DNA of 64,000 nt, taken from assembly GCA_003993805.1 (NCBI GenBank), contig RSEF01000001.1, positions 212,744,727 through 212,808,726 of the forward strand. The letters are read 5' to 3'. The notes beneath the pieces are model-generated. The model was given only the letters and a program-made list of their open reading frames with translations. It had not been told where the DNA came from and did no database searches. Origin of the DNA: Himantopus leucocephalus (lineage: Eukaryota > Chordata > Aves > Charadriiformes > Recurvirostridae). Each line of letters starts with the position of its first letter. Position 1 is the stretch's first letter. The translations under genes were made by a program, and so were the position numbers. Of the stretch, positions 46,587-59,324 are shown piece after piece.

Positions 46587-49500
46587 TCCAATTTTCCTGG
46601 ACCCTTTCTATTAACCCACTGCCAGGTCTCTTTTTTTAAGCAATACCACATGTGTGGTGAATATATGATGTGGGAGAAAGTGACATCTGCTCGGAGTCTC
46701 TTTGTGGTGGGAAGAAGGTAAAATGAACCAGCTGAAGTGAGCATCAGATGCTGGAGTGCCCTGAGCTGGAAGGCAAGAGCACTCTGGGTTCAGAGGGACT
46801 CAGAGTACATACTGAAGCCTGGTCTTGAAGATGCAACAAGAGCCTTTTGCCGTTTCTTTTTCCTGGGAGCCTTTTAGGTTAAGGTGTCATAGATGGTGGG
46901 AGAGTGTAGACTGGGAGCACTGGGATGGCAAGTGTATCAGGGAGAGCTAGAGACTGGATTGGGACTAATAATGGGGAAGGTGCAGTCAGGTGTATAGTCC
47001 TGCATGACACAAGAGAGGAGATGGAGGGATGTCATGGCAGGAAGAGTGGGAGAGGGAATGGATGCAGGAAGGCTGGAGCCCACCTCAAGGAGAAAGCAAC
47101 CATATAGGAGAGGAAATAGGTTTAATCTGTGCTTGGACAGGAATGCTAAGGGAGAGTATAGACATCATCTGCACCTACAGATATTTATTGAAATTCAGAC
47201 ACCTTAATTTTCAACTGAATTTGATCCCTTACACCTCTGAACCCAGGGCATGTGCATGAGCTTGCTAAATCAAAAGGGAGGGTCTTCTCACTTCTGGAAA
47301 GGGAAGTTCACCTGGTGGGTGGTCAAAGCTGGTGGCTGTGAGTGATGGGGCAAGTACACATTTCTGAACCTCACTTTGTCTCAGCTGCACAGGGAATGAA
47401 AAAAGTGGCTCCGTGATGTGGCTGTGGCAGTTCTCTGTGGTTGGAAAGATACCTTTGGCAGCTGGGAAAGGGCCTGGGTTTTGGAGCCTGGCTGCAGGAG
47501 AAGTGCAAGAAGGGGGGAAACTGATTTGAGGGAGACCTTACATCAGAGCTAGGAGTGCTTGTGCTGTCATGTTTTGCAAAATTCTGCTATTAAAAAAAAA
47601 ATAAATGAGTATAACAGCTTGAGTCTTCTTTCAAGAAGAGTCCATGGTGGTGGTGTCCAGTGTTGAGGCTGGTAGGTAGGCTTGCCGTATGGTTTATCCC
47701 TGAGTATGATATTGCACATTGTTAATGCTATCATTGACTTGGGGCTATGAGGCACTCGAAGAGTGCAAGTGCACAAAGCTGGGGCTGCCTCCAAGGTACA
47801 GGGCAAGCTTGATGTAGTCTGGGCTGTTACCAAGGGGACTTCTGGTCTTTCTCTTGGGCTGTGCTTGTAAAGATTGTTGAACCAAGAGTGAGGACATGTG
47901 TATACGGATGCTTCTTTCCCATTTCTCCCTCCCCAGGTCCTGCCCCAACCTGCACAACGTCTCTCACAAAGCCAGATGTGCCTCTTTTTCGTAGTGGTGC
48001 TGACACCAATATGTGGTACTTAAATTTCCCCATGGCATCATCAGCTTTTGGTCTGGTGCTGGGCTGCAGTGCAGAGCACGTGGTGTCCCTCCCTCGATGC
48101 TGGCTGGTGAGGTCAGCTGGAGGAATAGTGCTCTGTCAGGCTGGGCTGTCTTCAGGCTATAAAACTCTTTCTTTTTTTAACTTTATAAGACTGTGAGGCT
48201 GCTGCCAAGTTGTCTGTTGGCCTTTGGTCTGTGCTAACATTTGATCCATGGCTGGGAGAAGGTACTTGGCCTGGGACGAGTGATGTCAGAGACTCTCTGA
48301 CAAGTTAGCAGTGTAAAGGACTGAGTTCCAGCACTTGGGAACATTCCTGGCGCTGTTTGTAAGCAGAAGTGTATATAAGTTTATAAGCATATGTGTAAGC
48401 ATACTCTCTAACTACTGTTTCCCCACAAACCCTGTCATTTTTCAATGATCCTTCATTTATTCAATCCAGATAGAAGCTGGTTCCTTTGATTTACATTTTT
48501 TACACTCTTTCATGCTCCTGCATATTTTAAATCTGGAAAGAGTGTTTGTGATCTTCCAGTCTGATTGCCCACGTAACACTGCATTTCCCCATCAGTCGAC
48601 AAAAGTGATAGTTAAATGGTTAAGGCGTTCCCTTTATAAGCAAACAACCTGTTCTTTTGGCGCTTTATGGTGCACTTGGAAATGTTCACCGATAGATTTA
48701 AATTAGCAGGATACCACTTTGAATATAAGTGTACCAGCTTTTTGCCTGCTTTCATTTTGAAACAGGGCTTCTGTGCTCATATTCTCTGTGCATCTATCTG
48801 TCACTCTCTTCCCCAGGGTTTTTTTTTTTGGCTTGTGCAATTTCAATCACATTTAGCAATGGTCCCAAGGAGATTATTTTTTGACAAGTTCTAATATAAC
48901 AGAGGGTGGATTGATGAGACAGACACTGTTAATATCCCTGGGATAAGGGCCACAACATGAACTCAAGTGTTATTAAGGCATCACAGAGTACAACTGCAAG
49001 GTATAGATCCATAGGAGACCAGGCTTCCCCTATTACACTGCCTGCAGATAAGCGTGTTGCATGTTTTCTCCATATTTACCAACCTGACCACAATATAGGT
49101 CTCCTGGACTCTCTTCAGTCTTATTTTCAAATTTAGTCCCAACAGGAGTCCCAGAGGAGCGGTATTCCTGCTTTTCCCACTCCTATGCAAATCTGAAGAT
49201 ATGCCTGGATCTGGTCCCAACAGGCCTTTTTCTTTGAAAAATGAGTATGTTCTGAATATAAAAGTCTCATCAATAGGCCAGGAAAGCTCTAAACTTTGTT
49301 TTTTATGTGAATGAGTAAGAAACTTTCAGCAATTTTCAGCTTGAATGTCTATTCTGTTTATGGATCACAGCAGAGGGAAAAAATGAAAGTTATAAAAATA
49401 TTTTTGGAGCTGAATTAGAAATGGAAAAGATGTTCCAGAAATCACCTCTGTATCACTCACGGTCTCTAGTGCTGGCACACTGTGCCTCGGGACTTGCTGC

Positions 49501-50458
49501 GGGGTTTTTGAACAAAGGCTGTAAACTGGAAAAATAAACCAGGTTGCAGCTCCAATTCTGCGATGTCTATGCACTGAACTGGATCCTAGCAAGATGGAAC
49601 AGTCTTCTCCTGTACCAAGTGGCAGNAAAAAAAAAAAAAAAAAAAGGCAGGAAAAAAATAGAAAAAAAAAGAGAAGAAATTAGAAAAACCTCATGCAAAC
49701 ACTAGTGAATCATTCCCACAGGCTTTGTGCTTGCCCAGTATGCTTCCTGAGTGCCAACACCAAGGAAAATCACAGCAGCTTACTTAAGGTAAGCTGCTTT
49801 CCAAAGGCAAGCCTGGCATCTACACACTGTGGCTAAGGGAGGACGTTGCAGCCCTAAGCCACCACAAAGATGCCCAGATGATGGCATGAGTCTTTTTGGA
49901 TGAGCAGTGCTGCCAGAGTGATAGCAGAGATATTGTTGACCTTCCCAGCCCCACTCTGGTGACAAGTGGCCTACCGTTAGATTAACCCTGCTGTGGTCAC
50001 CCTATTGTTACACTGACAAGAGAGCCCCAGCACGCAGGAAAGCCTTGTCCCACAGATCTGCTTTCTTGCTGTGTATATGTGCAAAAGATGCCGTGCAAGT
50101 TCATCCAGATAATGCTTCACTTCAAGCACAAGGTTCATAGCTGGCACACAGAGCAACACTTGTGGACTTTTGAGAGCTACTTCACCTGTTTTGGGGCTGA
50201 AAAGAAAATAAGGATTCATTTGATAGCACCAAATAGGGTGGGCTTCCCTGTAGTGAGGTTGCTGTGGGAGGTGCAGGCCATATTGTTGTAAACCAGCTGC
50301 CCAGGAGAAGGAAAACTGGTTACAAACTGGAGCTGGGAGCACACGATTTGCTCTGTTGGGTGAAAGTACAGAAGGAAATAGGCTGAACTCAAACCAGGAC
50401 AGAAGAGAACCTAGGTTGAAGTTTTGGCATTTCCCTTAGTGGAAGTACCTTGAATGGG
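46587..50458. other. Non-repetitive sequence
   Basis: No gene or interspersed repeat recognised. 46900-47110 is purine-rich (GGGAGAG-like), 47580-47597 an A-run, 49626-49645 an N followed by an A homopolymer. Octamer at 49185-49192. Overlapping open frames near 47745-48196 lie on both strands and shadow each other. Confidence 0.4.
49626..49645. repeat. A homopolymer starting at a single N
   Basis: N at 49626 followed by nearly 20 A. Length uncertain; another A-rich stretch follows to about 49675. Confidence 0.85.
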
Positions 50459-50797
50459 AATCATAGAATTGTTGAGGTTGGAAGGGACCTTTAAGATCAT
50501 CAAGTCCAACCATTAACCTAACCTGACAAAACCCACTTCTAAACTATGTCCCCAAGTACCACGTCTACCCTTTTTTTAAACACCTCCAGGGATGGCGAAT
50601 CTACCACCTCCCTGGGCAGCCTATTCCAATGTTGGATAACCCTTTCAGTGAAAAAAATTCTTCCTAATATCCAATCTAAACCTCGCCTGGCTTAACTTAA
50701 ACCCATTTCCTCTCATCCTATCATTTGTCACTAGGGAGAAGAGGTCAGTCCCCATCTCTCTACAACCTCCTTTCAGGTAGTTGTAGAGAGTGATAGG
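50459..50797 (-). mobile_element. CR1 fragment, 3' end, reverse orientation
   Basis: Starts AATCATAGAATTGTTGAGG, then CR1 3' UTR and ORF2 C-terminus in reverse complement, as in the 12903-13203 copy but longer (through CTACAACCTCCTTTCAGG). Its 5' end runs directly into a local duplication and inverted repeat. Confidence 0.93.
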
Positions 50798-50840
50798 AGG
50801 TTGTAGAGAGAAGTGACAGATTGTAGAGGGAAGTGACAGA
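50756..50840. repeat. 16-bp inverted repeat and 20-bp tandem repeat at a CR1 edge
   Basis: CTCTCTACAACCTCCT (50756-50771) and its exact reverse complement (50795-50810) flank a 23-base spacer. Two 20-base units follow in tandem (50801-50820 and 50821-50840) with one mismatch. The left arm belongs to normal CR1 sequence; the right arm appears to be an inverted copy, perhaps made by template switching at insertion or in later repair. Confidence 0.8.
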
Positions 50841-53800
50841 AGTTCATCATCTGGCCAGTGGTGGGATCAGGATTGCTTGTGGAAAACCCTCATTTTCACA
50901 GGTGCTGTCTGTGAGGCCACTGAATTGGGTGCAAGCAGCAAAAGCACAAATGATGGAAGCTTTAAAAGGCATTCAGTGGGTCAGCTCAGATGAGGACAGT
51001 TAACACTTCTCAGGGGGTCACAAATGGGTGGGTCATATTACCACCCTTTGGGGTGGGTTGATATTTGTTGACTTGCTCCAGCTGCTTTGTGTAAGCAGTG
51101 ATTGAAAGCCTCGTTAAGCGTCGACTCTGAAAGATACTCCTTTTATGAAAGGCATCGTGGCTGGTTAAAAAGGATGTGTCCGTGTTGTGTTTAAGAAACA
51201 CTTATGCTGCCTGTATGCAATGGTGGTTGCAGTAGAGTTCAAATGTCATGGGATTCCCCATACAAAATAAATGCTGAGAAAATTAAGTTCATATTTTGGG
51301 ATATGCATTGTCTGCAAACACTACTCCAGACACCAGAAACAAGACCTGATGAAGATTACTGATGCACTAAAATGAGCATAGAGTGAAAGGAATAGCTTTC
51401 TCTTTGATACCACTGCAGTTTGCTGGTAAATAGGTTCTCAGTTTCTGGAAATCAGTAGCTAATTATCCTGAAAAATCATGATTCTTTAAGAGTATAAATA
51501 TCTTTAAACAGCAATTAAAAAATAATTAGAACTCAAAAGCAATCAACAGATTTGAGAAACTGAGAGTCATCCTAGCTGGTAGATGCAAATTGAGGAAAAA
51601 TTTGTGTTTCAGATTTTGTGATGTTTTTTTTTGTTACCAATTTTGTCTACTGCTATAGATTGCTCCTTCAGTGCCTGCCTCTTGATCGTGTTTAAGTGGC
51701 CCATGCCAGCCGAAAGGCTCTTGGTGTACCCCCAACCTCTACAGCATGATCGGAAACACCACCCGGTTTCTGGGATTTTGGGTTGCAGCCACTCCAGTGG
51801 GTTTTATCTGTGTCAATGCTTTTGAGGAAACTTGGGGTTTTTTTTGAAAAAGCATGTTTTTTCTGCCTGTCAGATTTACTGAATTATTTTTTTAAGAGCT
51901 AGACAGGCTTGAAATTAAAGCAACAAGAAATGTGTTAGCAGGATTAACTGCTTAATTATGAAATCGGTAGCAAGAAGAAACCCATGGAAGGCAGTTCTTG
52001 ATTACGCTTAAACCCACGCTCCTCCTCAGCTGTTTTAGTGTCTCAGCTAGGCACTGATTTTGGAAGCTGCAGCAGCATTGGATTGTGCCCACTGCTGGTC
52101 TGGTTTGGTTTAGGAGACCTGAAGCTCCATTTACCTGCTTTCTGTATTAAAAATAGATTCTTCTTCGCTTTTGCTACCCATCTTTCCCCTAACTTCTCCT
52201 GGTTATTTTAAATAGGAGTGAAATATTAAAATTGATACCAAATATGATTATGATGACTCATAGTTTTCTCCCAGGTCTCTAGGACTGTTTCCCTGCTGTG
52301 TACTGTTTTCTTGTAGTTGGATGAGAAGATACAGATATAGCAAGCTGGACGTCCTCTCTGCTCTCAAGGTGTTTCTCCAAATTTACTTCTCGGTTGTATT
52401 GCACAATTACCTACATTTTTGCCATACCTTGTAAACCCCACTAGAGTTTTACATTACAAAGAATTTGCCCTCACATATTCCTCCCCCCCTTACACAGGGT
52501 ATTTTCTGCATCCCCAGGCTGTGCTGTGCTGCCTCTCCCCCTGCTGACATAGCTGTTTTGGGATCGTCCTGTCAACTGCTTCAGGAAACTGCCATTTTTT
52601 TGCTTGTGCAACACCTTGCATTGTGAAACCACATCCTTACATGTTATAAAAGGTAACCCTTTTCCAGCCTCTTATAGTTCCTTTCTGTATTTCTGTTATG
52701 TTCTGAGAAATGAGCAAGAAAAGAATGGACTAGGTTAAACAATTTGTACGTAGATAAATAGCTCATTTGAAGTGCTTGTAAGTACATAAACTCAGAGTCC
52801 CAAAATGTCACACATTCTCCTCAAAACTTGCGTGCAATGTTTGATTTATTTTTGGCGTGGGGTGACCAGTACTCAAGATCAGTCTGACATGCCTCATAGA
52901 GCCACATGCATGTAGAGTAAGGAGGATTCAAGTCCTGGAAAGAACTATGATGAATTACATCTTATTCTTGAAAGAGTCTTGAAAATGGCCACTGTCCTCT
53001 TGTTTTTCACAAGTTGTAGGTTAAAGTGTTTGCAAATGGCACTTGAGACCCTTTCCAGCCCCATTTCCTACAAGTTCTATTATCTCCTAAAGTAATTTCC
53101 TAAATTAACCTTGGTTTTTCTTTTAAAAGGCACGTACCACATTAATGTTAGAGATGGCAGATAAAGCATTTTGAGTATTTTTCTTAAGTCACCTTCTCTC
53201 CCTGACAAGAACTTTCTGTCAGGTTTGGGGTTCCGCCGTCACAGCAATATCTTTCAAACAAGAGAAGAAGAACCGGCTCCAGCTTTAACTACAGATGCCC
53301 TAAAAAATATCTCTGAAGCCCAGACTGCAGATATATGACGCCAACTTTGCTTTTGTGTCTGCTTCAGTTTAGGCTATGAAGTTCAGCGCTATGGGCCAAG
53401 TTTGGCTCTAACCTCTGTCTGTCTGTCTGTCTGTCTGTCTGGAAGAGCCACTGGGTCGTTTGGCCAGGCTTTTTGGGTACTGAGCAGGTGAAAGGTAATG
53501 TGCGATTCAGGAACGTGCAATGAAAATGTCTGTTGACCACTTAGGAAGCTTGGATCGAGGCAGTTCTGACAGCAGGCAAAGAAAGACTAAGTTTTTCCAA
53601 ATGATTGGGAAAAGACGTGAACTTAAATAATGGCTGTGAAAATAATGACATCTGGGTAGCAGGGCCAGAAAGCAGCGAGAAGACCTGAGAAGAACAAGGT
53701 AGTCAGTCAGAACAGGCTGAGAAGGACTGGAGGCAGCAGAAAAAGGTCCAACGATAGACATGTATGGATGAAAGGCACACACGTTGACATGAAGGCCAAC

Positions 53801-54479
53801 TGGCTTATTTTACTGTTTCAGCTTTTTGAGAAAAACTTCGACCAGGAGGACTGACTTTGTGTTGGCCATATGGCTGAGACTGTGCTGACCCTACAGGATG
53901 TGCCTTAAAGCCAAATTTGCCTCTAGAGCTGTGTCATTCTTTGCATTAGAGAAACTTCACTGAGGTGTAACATCAGTGTCTAAAGTCAAGGAACTTCCCC
54001 AAACTCATCCCTCAACCTTGGGCTCATGGCAGCAGAAGGGCTTAAAAATTAGAGCATCTGATGCATGGAGGAGTCCCTGTAGTGAGGGAATCTTGGGCTT
54101 CTGCAGCGGATTTGATGTGCCTTGCTGAATGTGTGCTCCAGGATGGTCTCGGGGCCTGTGGAGCTGGCAAAAAATATTTCATATTTTGTACTGCTCTGCT
54201 TTACACTGAAAAGGCTGCATGATTTGTGTGACACAATGCAACATGGAAGATTAATTCCTATAGACTGTATACCCACATGCACATACACAAGGGTAAAAAA
54301 GAACAGAATACATTTCAACATGAGTTTGGCCCTTAGTAAGGCCATAGTTATGAGCAGCTGAATGCAGAAAGCTGATGGCAAGGTGGGACCATTAAATCAA
54401 CGAACTTCCTGCACATAACAGGGTATTGTATTTCATTCAGTGACCCTGCACAGAGCCCAAAACTTGTATTTGTCTGAGG
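50841..54479. other. Non-repetitive sequence
   Basis: T-rich on the + strand. Contains the (CTGT)n microsatellite at 53415-53440 and an octamer at 51583-51590. No gene recognised. Confidence 0.4.
53415..53440. repeat. (CTGT)n microsatellite
   Basis: Six to seven CTGT units without interruption. Confidence 0.95.
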
Positions 54480-54690
54480 CACAGCTTCCTGCAAGGCGTA
54501 GAGTCCTGCTCCGAAGGCACTGAATGATGGGGAGTTCACCACTTCCTTTGGTAGTTTGTTCAGGAGGTTAAGCACTCTCCGTGTATTAAAAATGTGTGCC
54601 TTACTGTATTTTCATTTTGTATTTTTATTCTTTAGCTTGAATGGGTTCATATTTTGCTTATTTCTGCTAGGACAAAGAGGTTTTTATAGC
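54480..54690 (-). mobile_element. Ancient CR1-like fragment (reptile/L3-type)
   Basis: In reverse complement it follows the old amniote CR1 pattern: a GGGGAGTTCACCACTTCC segment, GGTAGTTTGTTCAGGAGGTTA, an AAAAATGTGTGCCTTA segment, then an ATTTTTATTC/GGGTTCATATTTTGCTTATTTCTGC stretch. Heavily diverged with no octamer end. It parallels the element at 14997-15115 and shares its GTGCCTTA motif. Confidence 0.62.
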
Positions 54691-56076
54691 TCATATTGGG
54701 TACCTTTGTGGAGCAGTGCAGCTTTTAAGCCATCTCTCAATTATTCTTTTTGATTAGTGGATTGAACTGTGTCATTCTTTTACCACTAGACATTTTTTCT
54801 GTCCCTCAGATGATTTTGTGCAGCCCTTTCTAATTTGCAGCATAATTTTGATATCTGAGCACCAGACCAGGATCCAGGATGGTAGATGTTGCCTTGTTAA
54901 TGCAATGCATAGAAAGAAGAAAAAGAAATCTCCTTGCTTCTCCTGAGCTTACGTATACAAAAGACTGCTAGAAGTTTTTATCAAGCATTGCTCCAGCGAA
55001 CAAACTGTGGCCCATAGCACAGGGTATAGAGTGCCTTATGTACATCTCAGGCTGATGCCCTCTGGAGAGAGGCCCCATCCACTCTGCATAGTGTCTGGTC
55101 TGGGTCTCCTCTAGACCACATGCATTGTTTTTCCTGTGCTATGTTACAAAGAAATGGAATTAAAAAAAAAAACCCAGAAAAAAAAAGGACTTAATGACTT
55201 CATTTTAAAGAGGAAGTAAATATTTAAAAAGCCATGGGGTGAGCAAACTTGATTTAAAGCCAGAGTAGATCATCTGTAGCTGATCATGAGTAACTTTAAA
55301 GATCAGATTTAAAGAGTATCAAACTGAGCTGTAAGGAAAGTCACAGTGATGAAAAAAATTGTATTTTCCTTAAAGTTTTAATTTTTTTAAAATTAAAAGC
55401 ACAGTATCCCAGCAGTCTTTATATAGATTTTGGTCCCACCAGTTCAGCTTCATCCTGCCTCCAGGCAACCCATCACAAGTATTAATCTTTTCAGCTGCTG
55501 CCTTCTCTGAGTGTTATAAGTTGACTTTTCTCTAAGCTTCTGCTGGTGTAGTATCACACCACAATCACTGGTAATGCAAAGGAACAGGATGCCATTCCTA
55601 TTGCTGCTTTCCGGGAAGAGATGCAGCCCCATCTACCCATTCTTTCACTCTATTAGGAAGGTCTGTACCTCTGATAGTGGTAGGGGCTTGTGATGGTTAA
55701 TGGAGAGCCTTACAAGTAAAGGAACAAATGAATGTATCTTAATAAAAAAATGAAGTTAAGAATATAATAAGTGGAAAGCACTTGCTCTTTGTCTGCCCTC
55801 TTGAAGTTACTACATCTTTATGCCATCTGGTAGACCCTCTCCCCATGTAGCAGGAAGAAGATTGGCCTCATCAAGACCATGAAGGTATACCAGGGCCACC
55901 TACCAGGAGCCTCATGGAGATCACCGACCACACAACTGCACAATGAACTGTCCCTGTCCATCTTTTGGATGCTGGAAGCAGTATAGCTACCGACAGGCAG
56001 CTTTGGACCCAAGTGCTTAGTGCTGCTCAGCTGTGGTCCAGCTCTTCTGGGTGAATCCCTGTGCTGATGTATCTGA

Positions 56077-56110
56077 GCTGCTTCTGCTTCTGCTTCTGCT
56101 TCTGCTGCCC
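56077..56110. repeat. (CTTCTG)n short tandem repeat
   Basis: About five hexamer units; the source of the Leu run in the + strand frame and the Gln-Lys run in the - strand frame crossing it. Confidence 0.92.
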
Positions 56111-58043
56111 TGGAAAGGGCTCAGATATTTGCACTGGAACCAGCACTGTCCCACAACAAAACATCAGAGAAGACATGTGAATCTGGTTCACCAGCTGCAT
56201 ATGTACTGGGAAGCCAAACAGGCCACTCCTTTGCAAGGTCTTCTGGACATTGCTGAAGGACAATGTCAAAGGGAAAGGCACTCAGCACAAACTGTGGAGA
56301 GCTTCATATACTTTCTGCTACGCTCTGATGGGCCATGAAACAGTTAACAATGTTAGCATATAAGCATCTGAGTTAGCATCTTTGCTGTGAGGAGTGCAGC
56401 AGTTTATATTTCTTGGAGCAATTGTTTCAGGCTCCTCTGCTGTTCCAAGCCCACACTGCTGCTCTAGTGAAGCTCAGCTTGGGTTTTCTTCACAGTTGTG
56501 ACAGCCAGAGATGTCTAAAAATACAGAGAGCTGAGATTCCTCAGAACAATTGTGACTTCTGTCTCCACTTTCTCCCCACCTATTCCTTCTGCTTGCCTGA
56601 GAGAAGTTGTTTTTGTGGGATAGAGAAGGGGTTCATTTCTTTCCCCCCCTTTTTTTTTTTTAAAGGTTGCTTTTAGATTAAGGCACAACATGAAGGAAAT
56701 CAAGGTTGTGGTAGATGCACCATCTATAAATATACAATGAACACGATACACGAACAGTTTTGGATATTTAATCTGCATTTTTAAAGATCTGCAAAATCCT
56801 TGAATTAATATGTTGTGTTGATATGTAGTATAATATATAACTGCACAGCAATATATCTGAAAGGTAATGTTAAAATTATATAGGTCAGATATATTTTAAA
56901 CTTAGGAGGGAAAAGAGATGATACATTTTTCTGAGAAATCCTTGATTCCAGAGACGTAATGGCTTCTCAGTCACAGAAAGATTTTTCTTCTGATTCTAAA
57001 AACACCTTTGTTTTGCCTTTTTTTTTTTCTTTCCCTGGGAGCCATATTGCCATAAGCTACGAGCTTTGGTTTGCTGTTTGAGAGTGGCATATGTTTCCTC
57101 CCTTCAAGAAATTTCATAAGCATATCACTTGATCTTTCATATTTAGTAGGAATTCAGGAAACAGCAGAGATGCCAAGATGTTGGTTTGTGGATCTGTCAC
57201 TGGGCACTGGGTCATTCCTGTCTGTTTATTATCAACGTTGTGACGTAAATAGTTCCCAAGACAAGAGCGGAAGAAGAGCAATAAAGGCACAAAGTAAGCG
57301 AAAGGGACTGCCCAGACGGTTAGAGGGAGGATGGGTAAAGTGAATTCCCACAGGGCTCAGTCCAAGCACGCTGAAGTTCATGCTCTGTCATGATTCCTTA
57401 ATGTTAATATTCTTACCGCTTTTGTGGCAATTGTTATTTTATACATTGCTGAGCTATAAAAAGAGACATACTTAAAAAAATGTCCACCCCCAAGCAAAAA
57501 AAATGAACACTTGTTTGCATTTAATAATCACTAAAAACTTGAAATTCTAAATTGGATTAATTGTGTCTATTATAAATTGATGGGGGAATAGCTATGCATT
57601 AGCCCTGAATTCTGATTACCTGAGAGGTTCCACTTGTAGTATAATTAAGAGCAACTTCATAATAGTGGTAGGTGTATGATTGAATAATACATGCATCCCC
57701 TGCTGATGAAATTCAAGGCAAAGTGTTCATGAAGAAGCAGACCTTTTTTTTTTTTCTTGTTCTTGCACTTAAAATGCTGAAGGATTATTGCAATTACAGC
57801 CTGTGTTTACACTAATAGCAGAGACATGCCAAAGCCCTTGATGCGAACACCTTCAAACTTTAAAGGGGTTGGCAAAAGAATCCCAGTTTTGTGGCTCAGC
57901 CCTTGTTCTGCAGAGCATCGTGTTCCTGGGTGCCTGTGGTGGCTGGTATAATTAGGAACACAGATCAGAGCCTGGAAGAGGCACGCTTTCCAGTAATACA
58001 AGGGACACCACTTTGTTGACAGCTCATTGCTTAATACATACGC

Positions 58044-58055
58044 CCACTAGATGGC
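58044..58055 (+). promoter_or_regulatory. CTCF core motif match
   Basis: CCACTAGATGGC fits the vertebrate CTCF core CCASYAGRKGGC at every position, preceded by CGC. It was the only full match I found by eye on either strand. Binding is inferred from sequence only. Confidence 0.4.
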
Positions 58056-59324
58056 TGTAATTGGTGTGGTCATTTATTACTTATAAAATATTTCGCATGT
58101 TCCTGTCTTTGAAGCCTTGTTTACTCCTGTCCTTTGATGGTTTCCTGTGCTTTCTCAATGTATAAATGTACCTTCTCAAAGTATATAACCCCCCCCATCA
58201 ACTTGCAGCCATTTACCAGATTGAAGTTGAATATTCATGGGCCTCAAGACTGGATGAGCCTCTTGGGTGCTCCAGTTTGACCTCTTGTATCGTGTGAGGT
58301 TTCACAGCACCATACCCACAGATGTGATTTAAGCCTTCCATCCCTCCGATGAAAGAGGTAGCCCAGACACAGCTGTGCTTCGCTTCAAGTGGCCAAATAG
58401 TCCCTGTCCTCAGTGAAACTGCTCCTGTACTAGATGTCAAGCTGAGACGAAAGGATTCAGGAGTAAGGGCCTGAAGTGATGGGAGAGGGGAAAACTGAAC
58501 TATGAGAAGGGGACAGAGCTGTGTGGTGTCACACACAGGCTGTGTCAGGGGTGCACCCCTAACACGGGACTGTCCATTCCTCAGTGTCATGCTCTGAGCA
58601 GCGGTTCTGGCTCTTCCTTTTCTGCTGTTCTGCCTGTAGATGTTTAATTTTGAAATGATGCATTTGTCATCCTTGTCACCGCAAAGGCTAGCCGTTCAGC
58701 TAATCTCTTCATTCACCATATATCATTATGGTGAAGGGCTTATCATCAGTGTGAAGGCACATCTAATCATGTTTTGCTGATATCAAAGTGGCAGGAGCTG
58801 GGGTAATGCCTAGCAGTTCTGAAGCCCCAGTCATGAATTGCAGGCAGAGAGGCATGGAGAAATTACCTTCACGTTGCTGCTTTGACTTCCAGTCTCAGTG
58901 TCAGAATCTGTGCCCGGCAGTGGGTTTTGTGCTGGTTTAGTAATCCAAAAACTTTAGTGTGGTGACACAAGGGAAATGATCCACTGACAGCTTGGGTAAC
59001 CATTCTGAGTGGGATTTGACATGACACCTTCACCTGAAAGCTGGTTATAATGGCATGTGATCACCTGTAAGGGTTTTGAAGCTCTGTTGGCCTAGAAAGT
59101 TTGAGAACCACCATGAGTGTTTATAAATGTGTATTTACACTTGTCATGCATATACAACAAATGACACAACAAAGGCCTCTTAGGTACTTGTGAATTCAAT
59201 AGGAAGAAAACTTTCCTCTAAAACCAGCACATTGTTGATCAGTTGGTGCACAGCCTTCTGAAGTGTGGATGACCTTAACTTTCTGTGACCTTGGCATTTG
59301 ATGGCACTGTGGTCCTATCTGCAC

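Larger units (their letters stand above)
54691..59324. other. Non-repetitive sequence
   Basis: T-rich on the + strand, with homopolymers near 55160 (A), 56651 (T), 57022 (T) and 57744 (T), a (CTTCTG)n run at 56077-56110 and a CTCF-like motif at 58044. 57500-57720 is AT-rich and low in simple repeats, enhancer-like by composition. A - strand frame of 125 codons (58213-58590) has no recognised domain. Confidence 0.4.

Noticed and set aside
48598..48660. tRNA-like D-arm sequence (TAAATGGTTAAGGCG)
   Set aside because: It resembles the A box of Ser/Leu tRNAs, but no B box (GGTTCGANTCC type) follows and no cloverleaf can be drawn.
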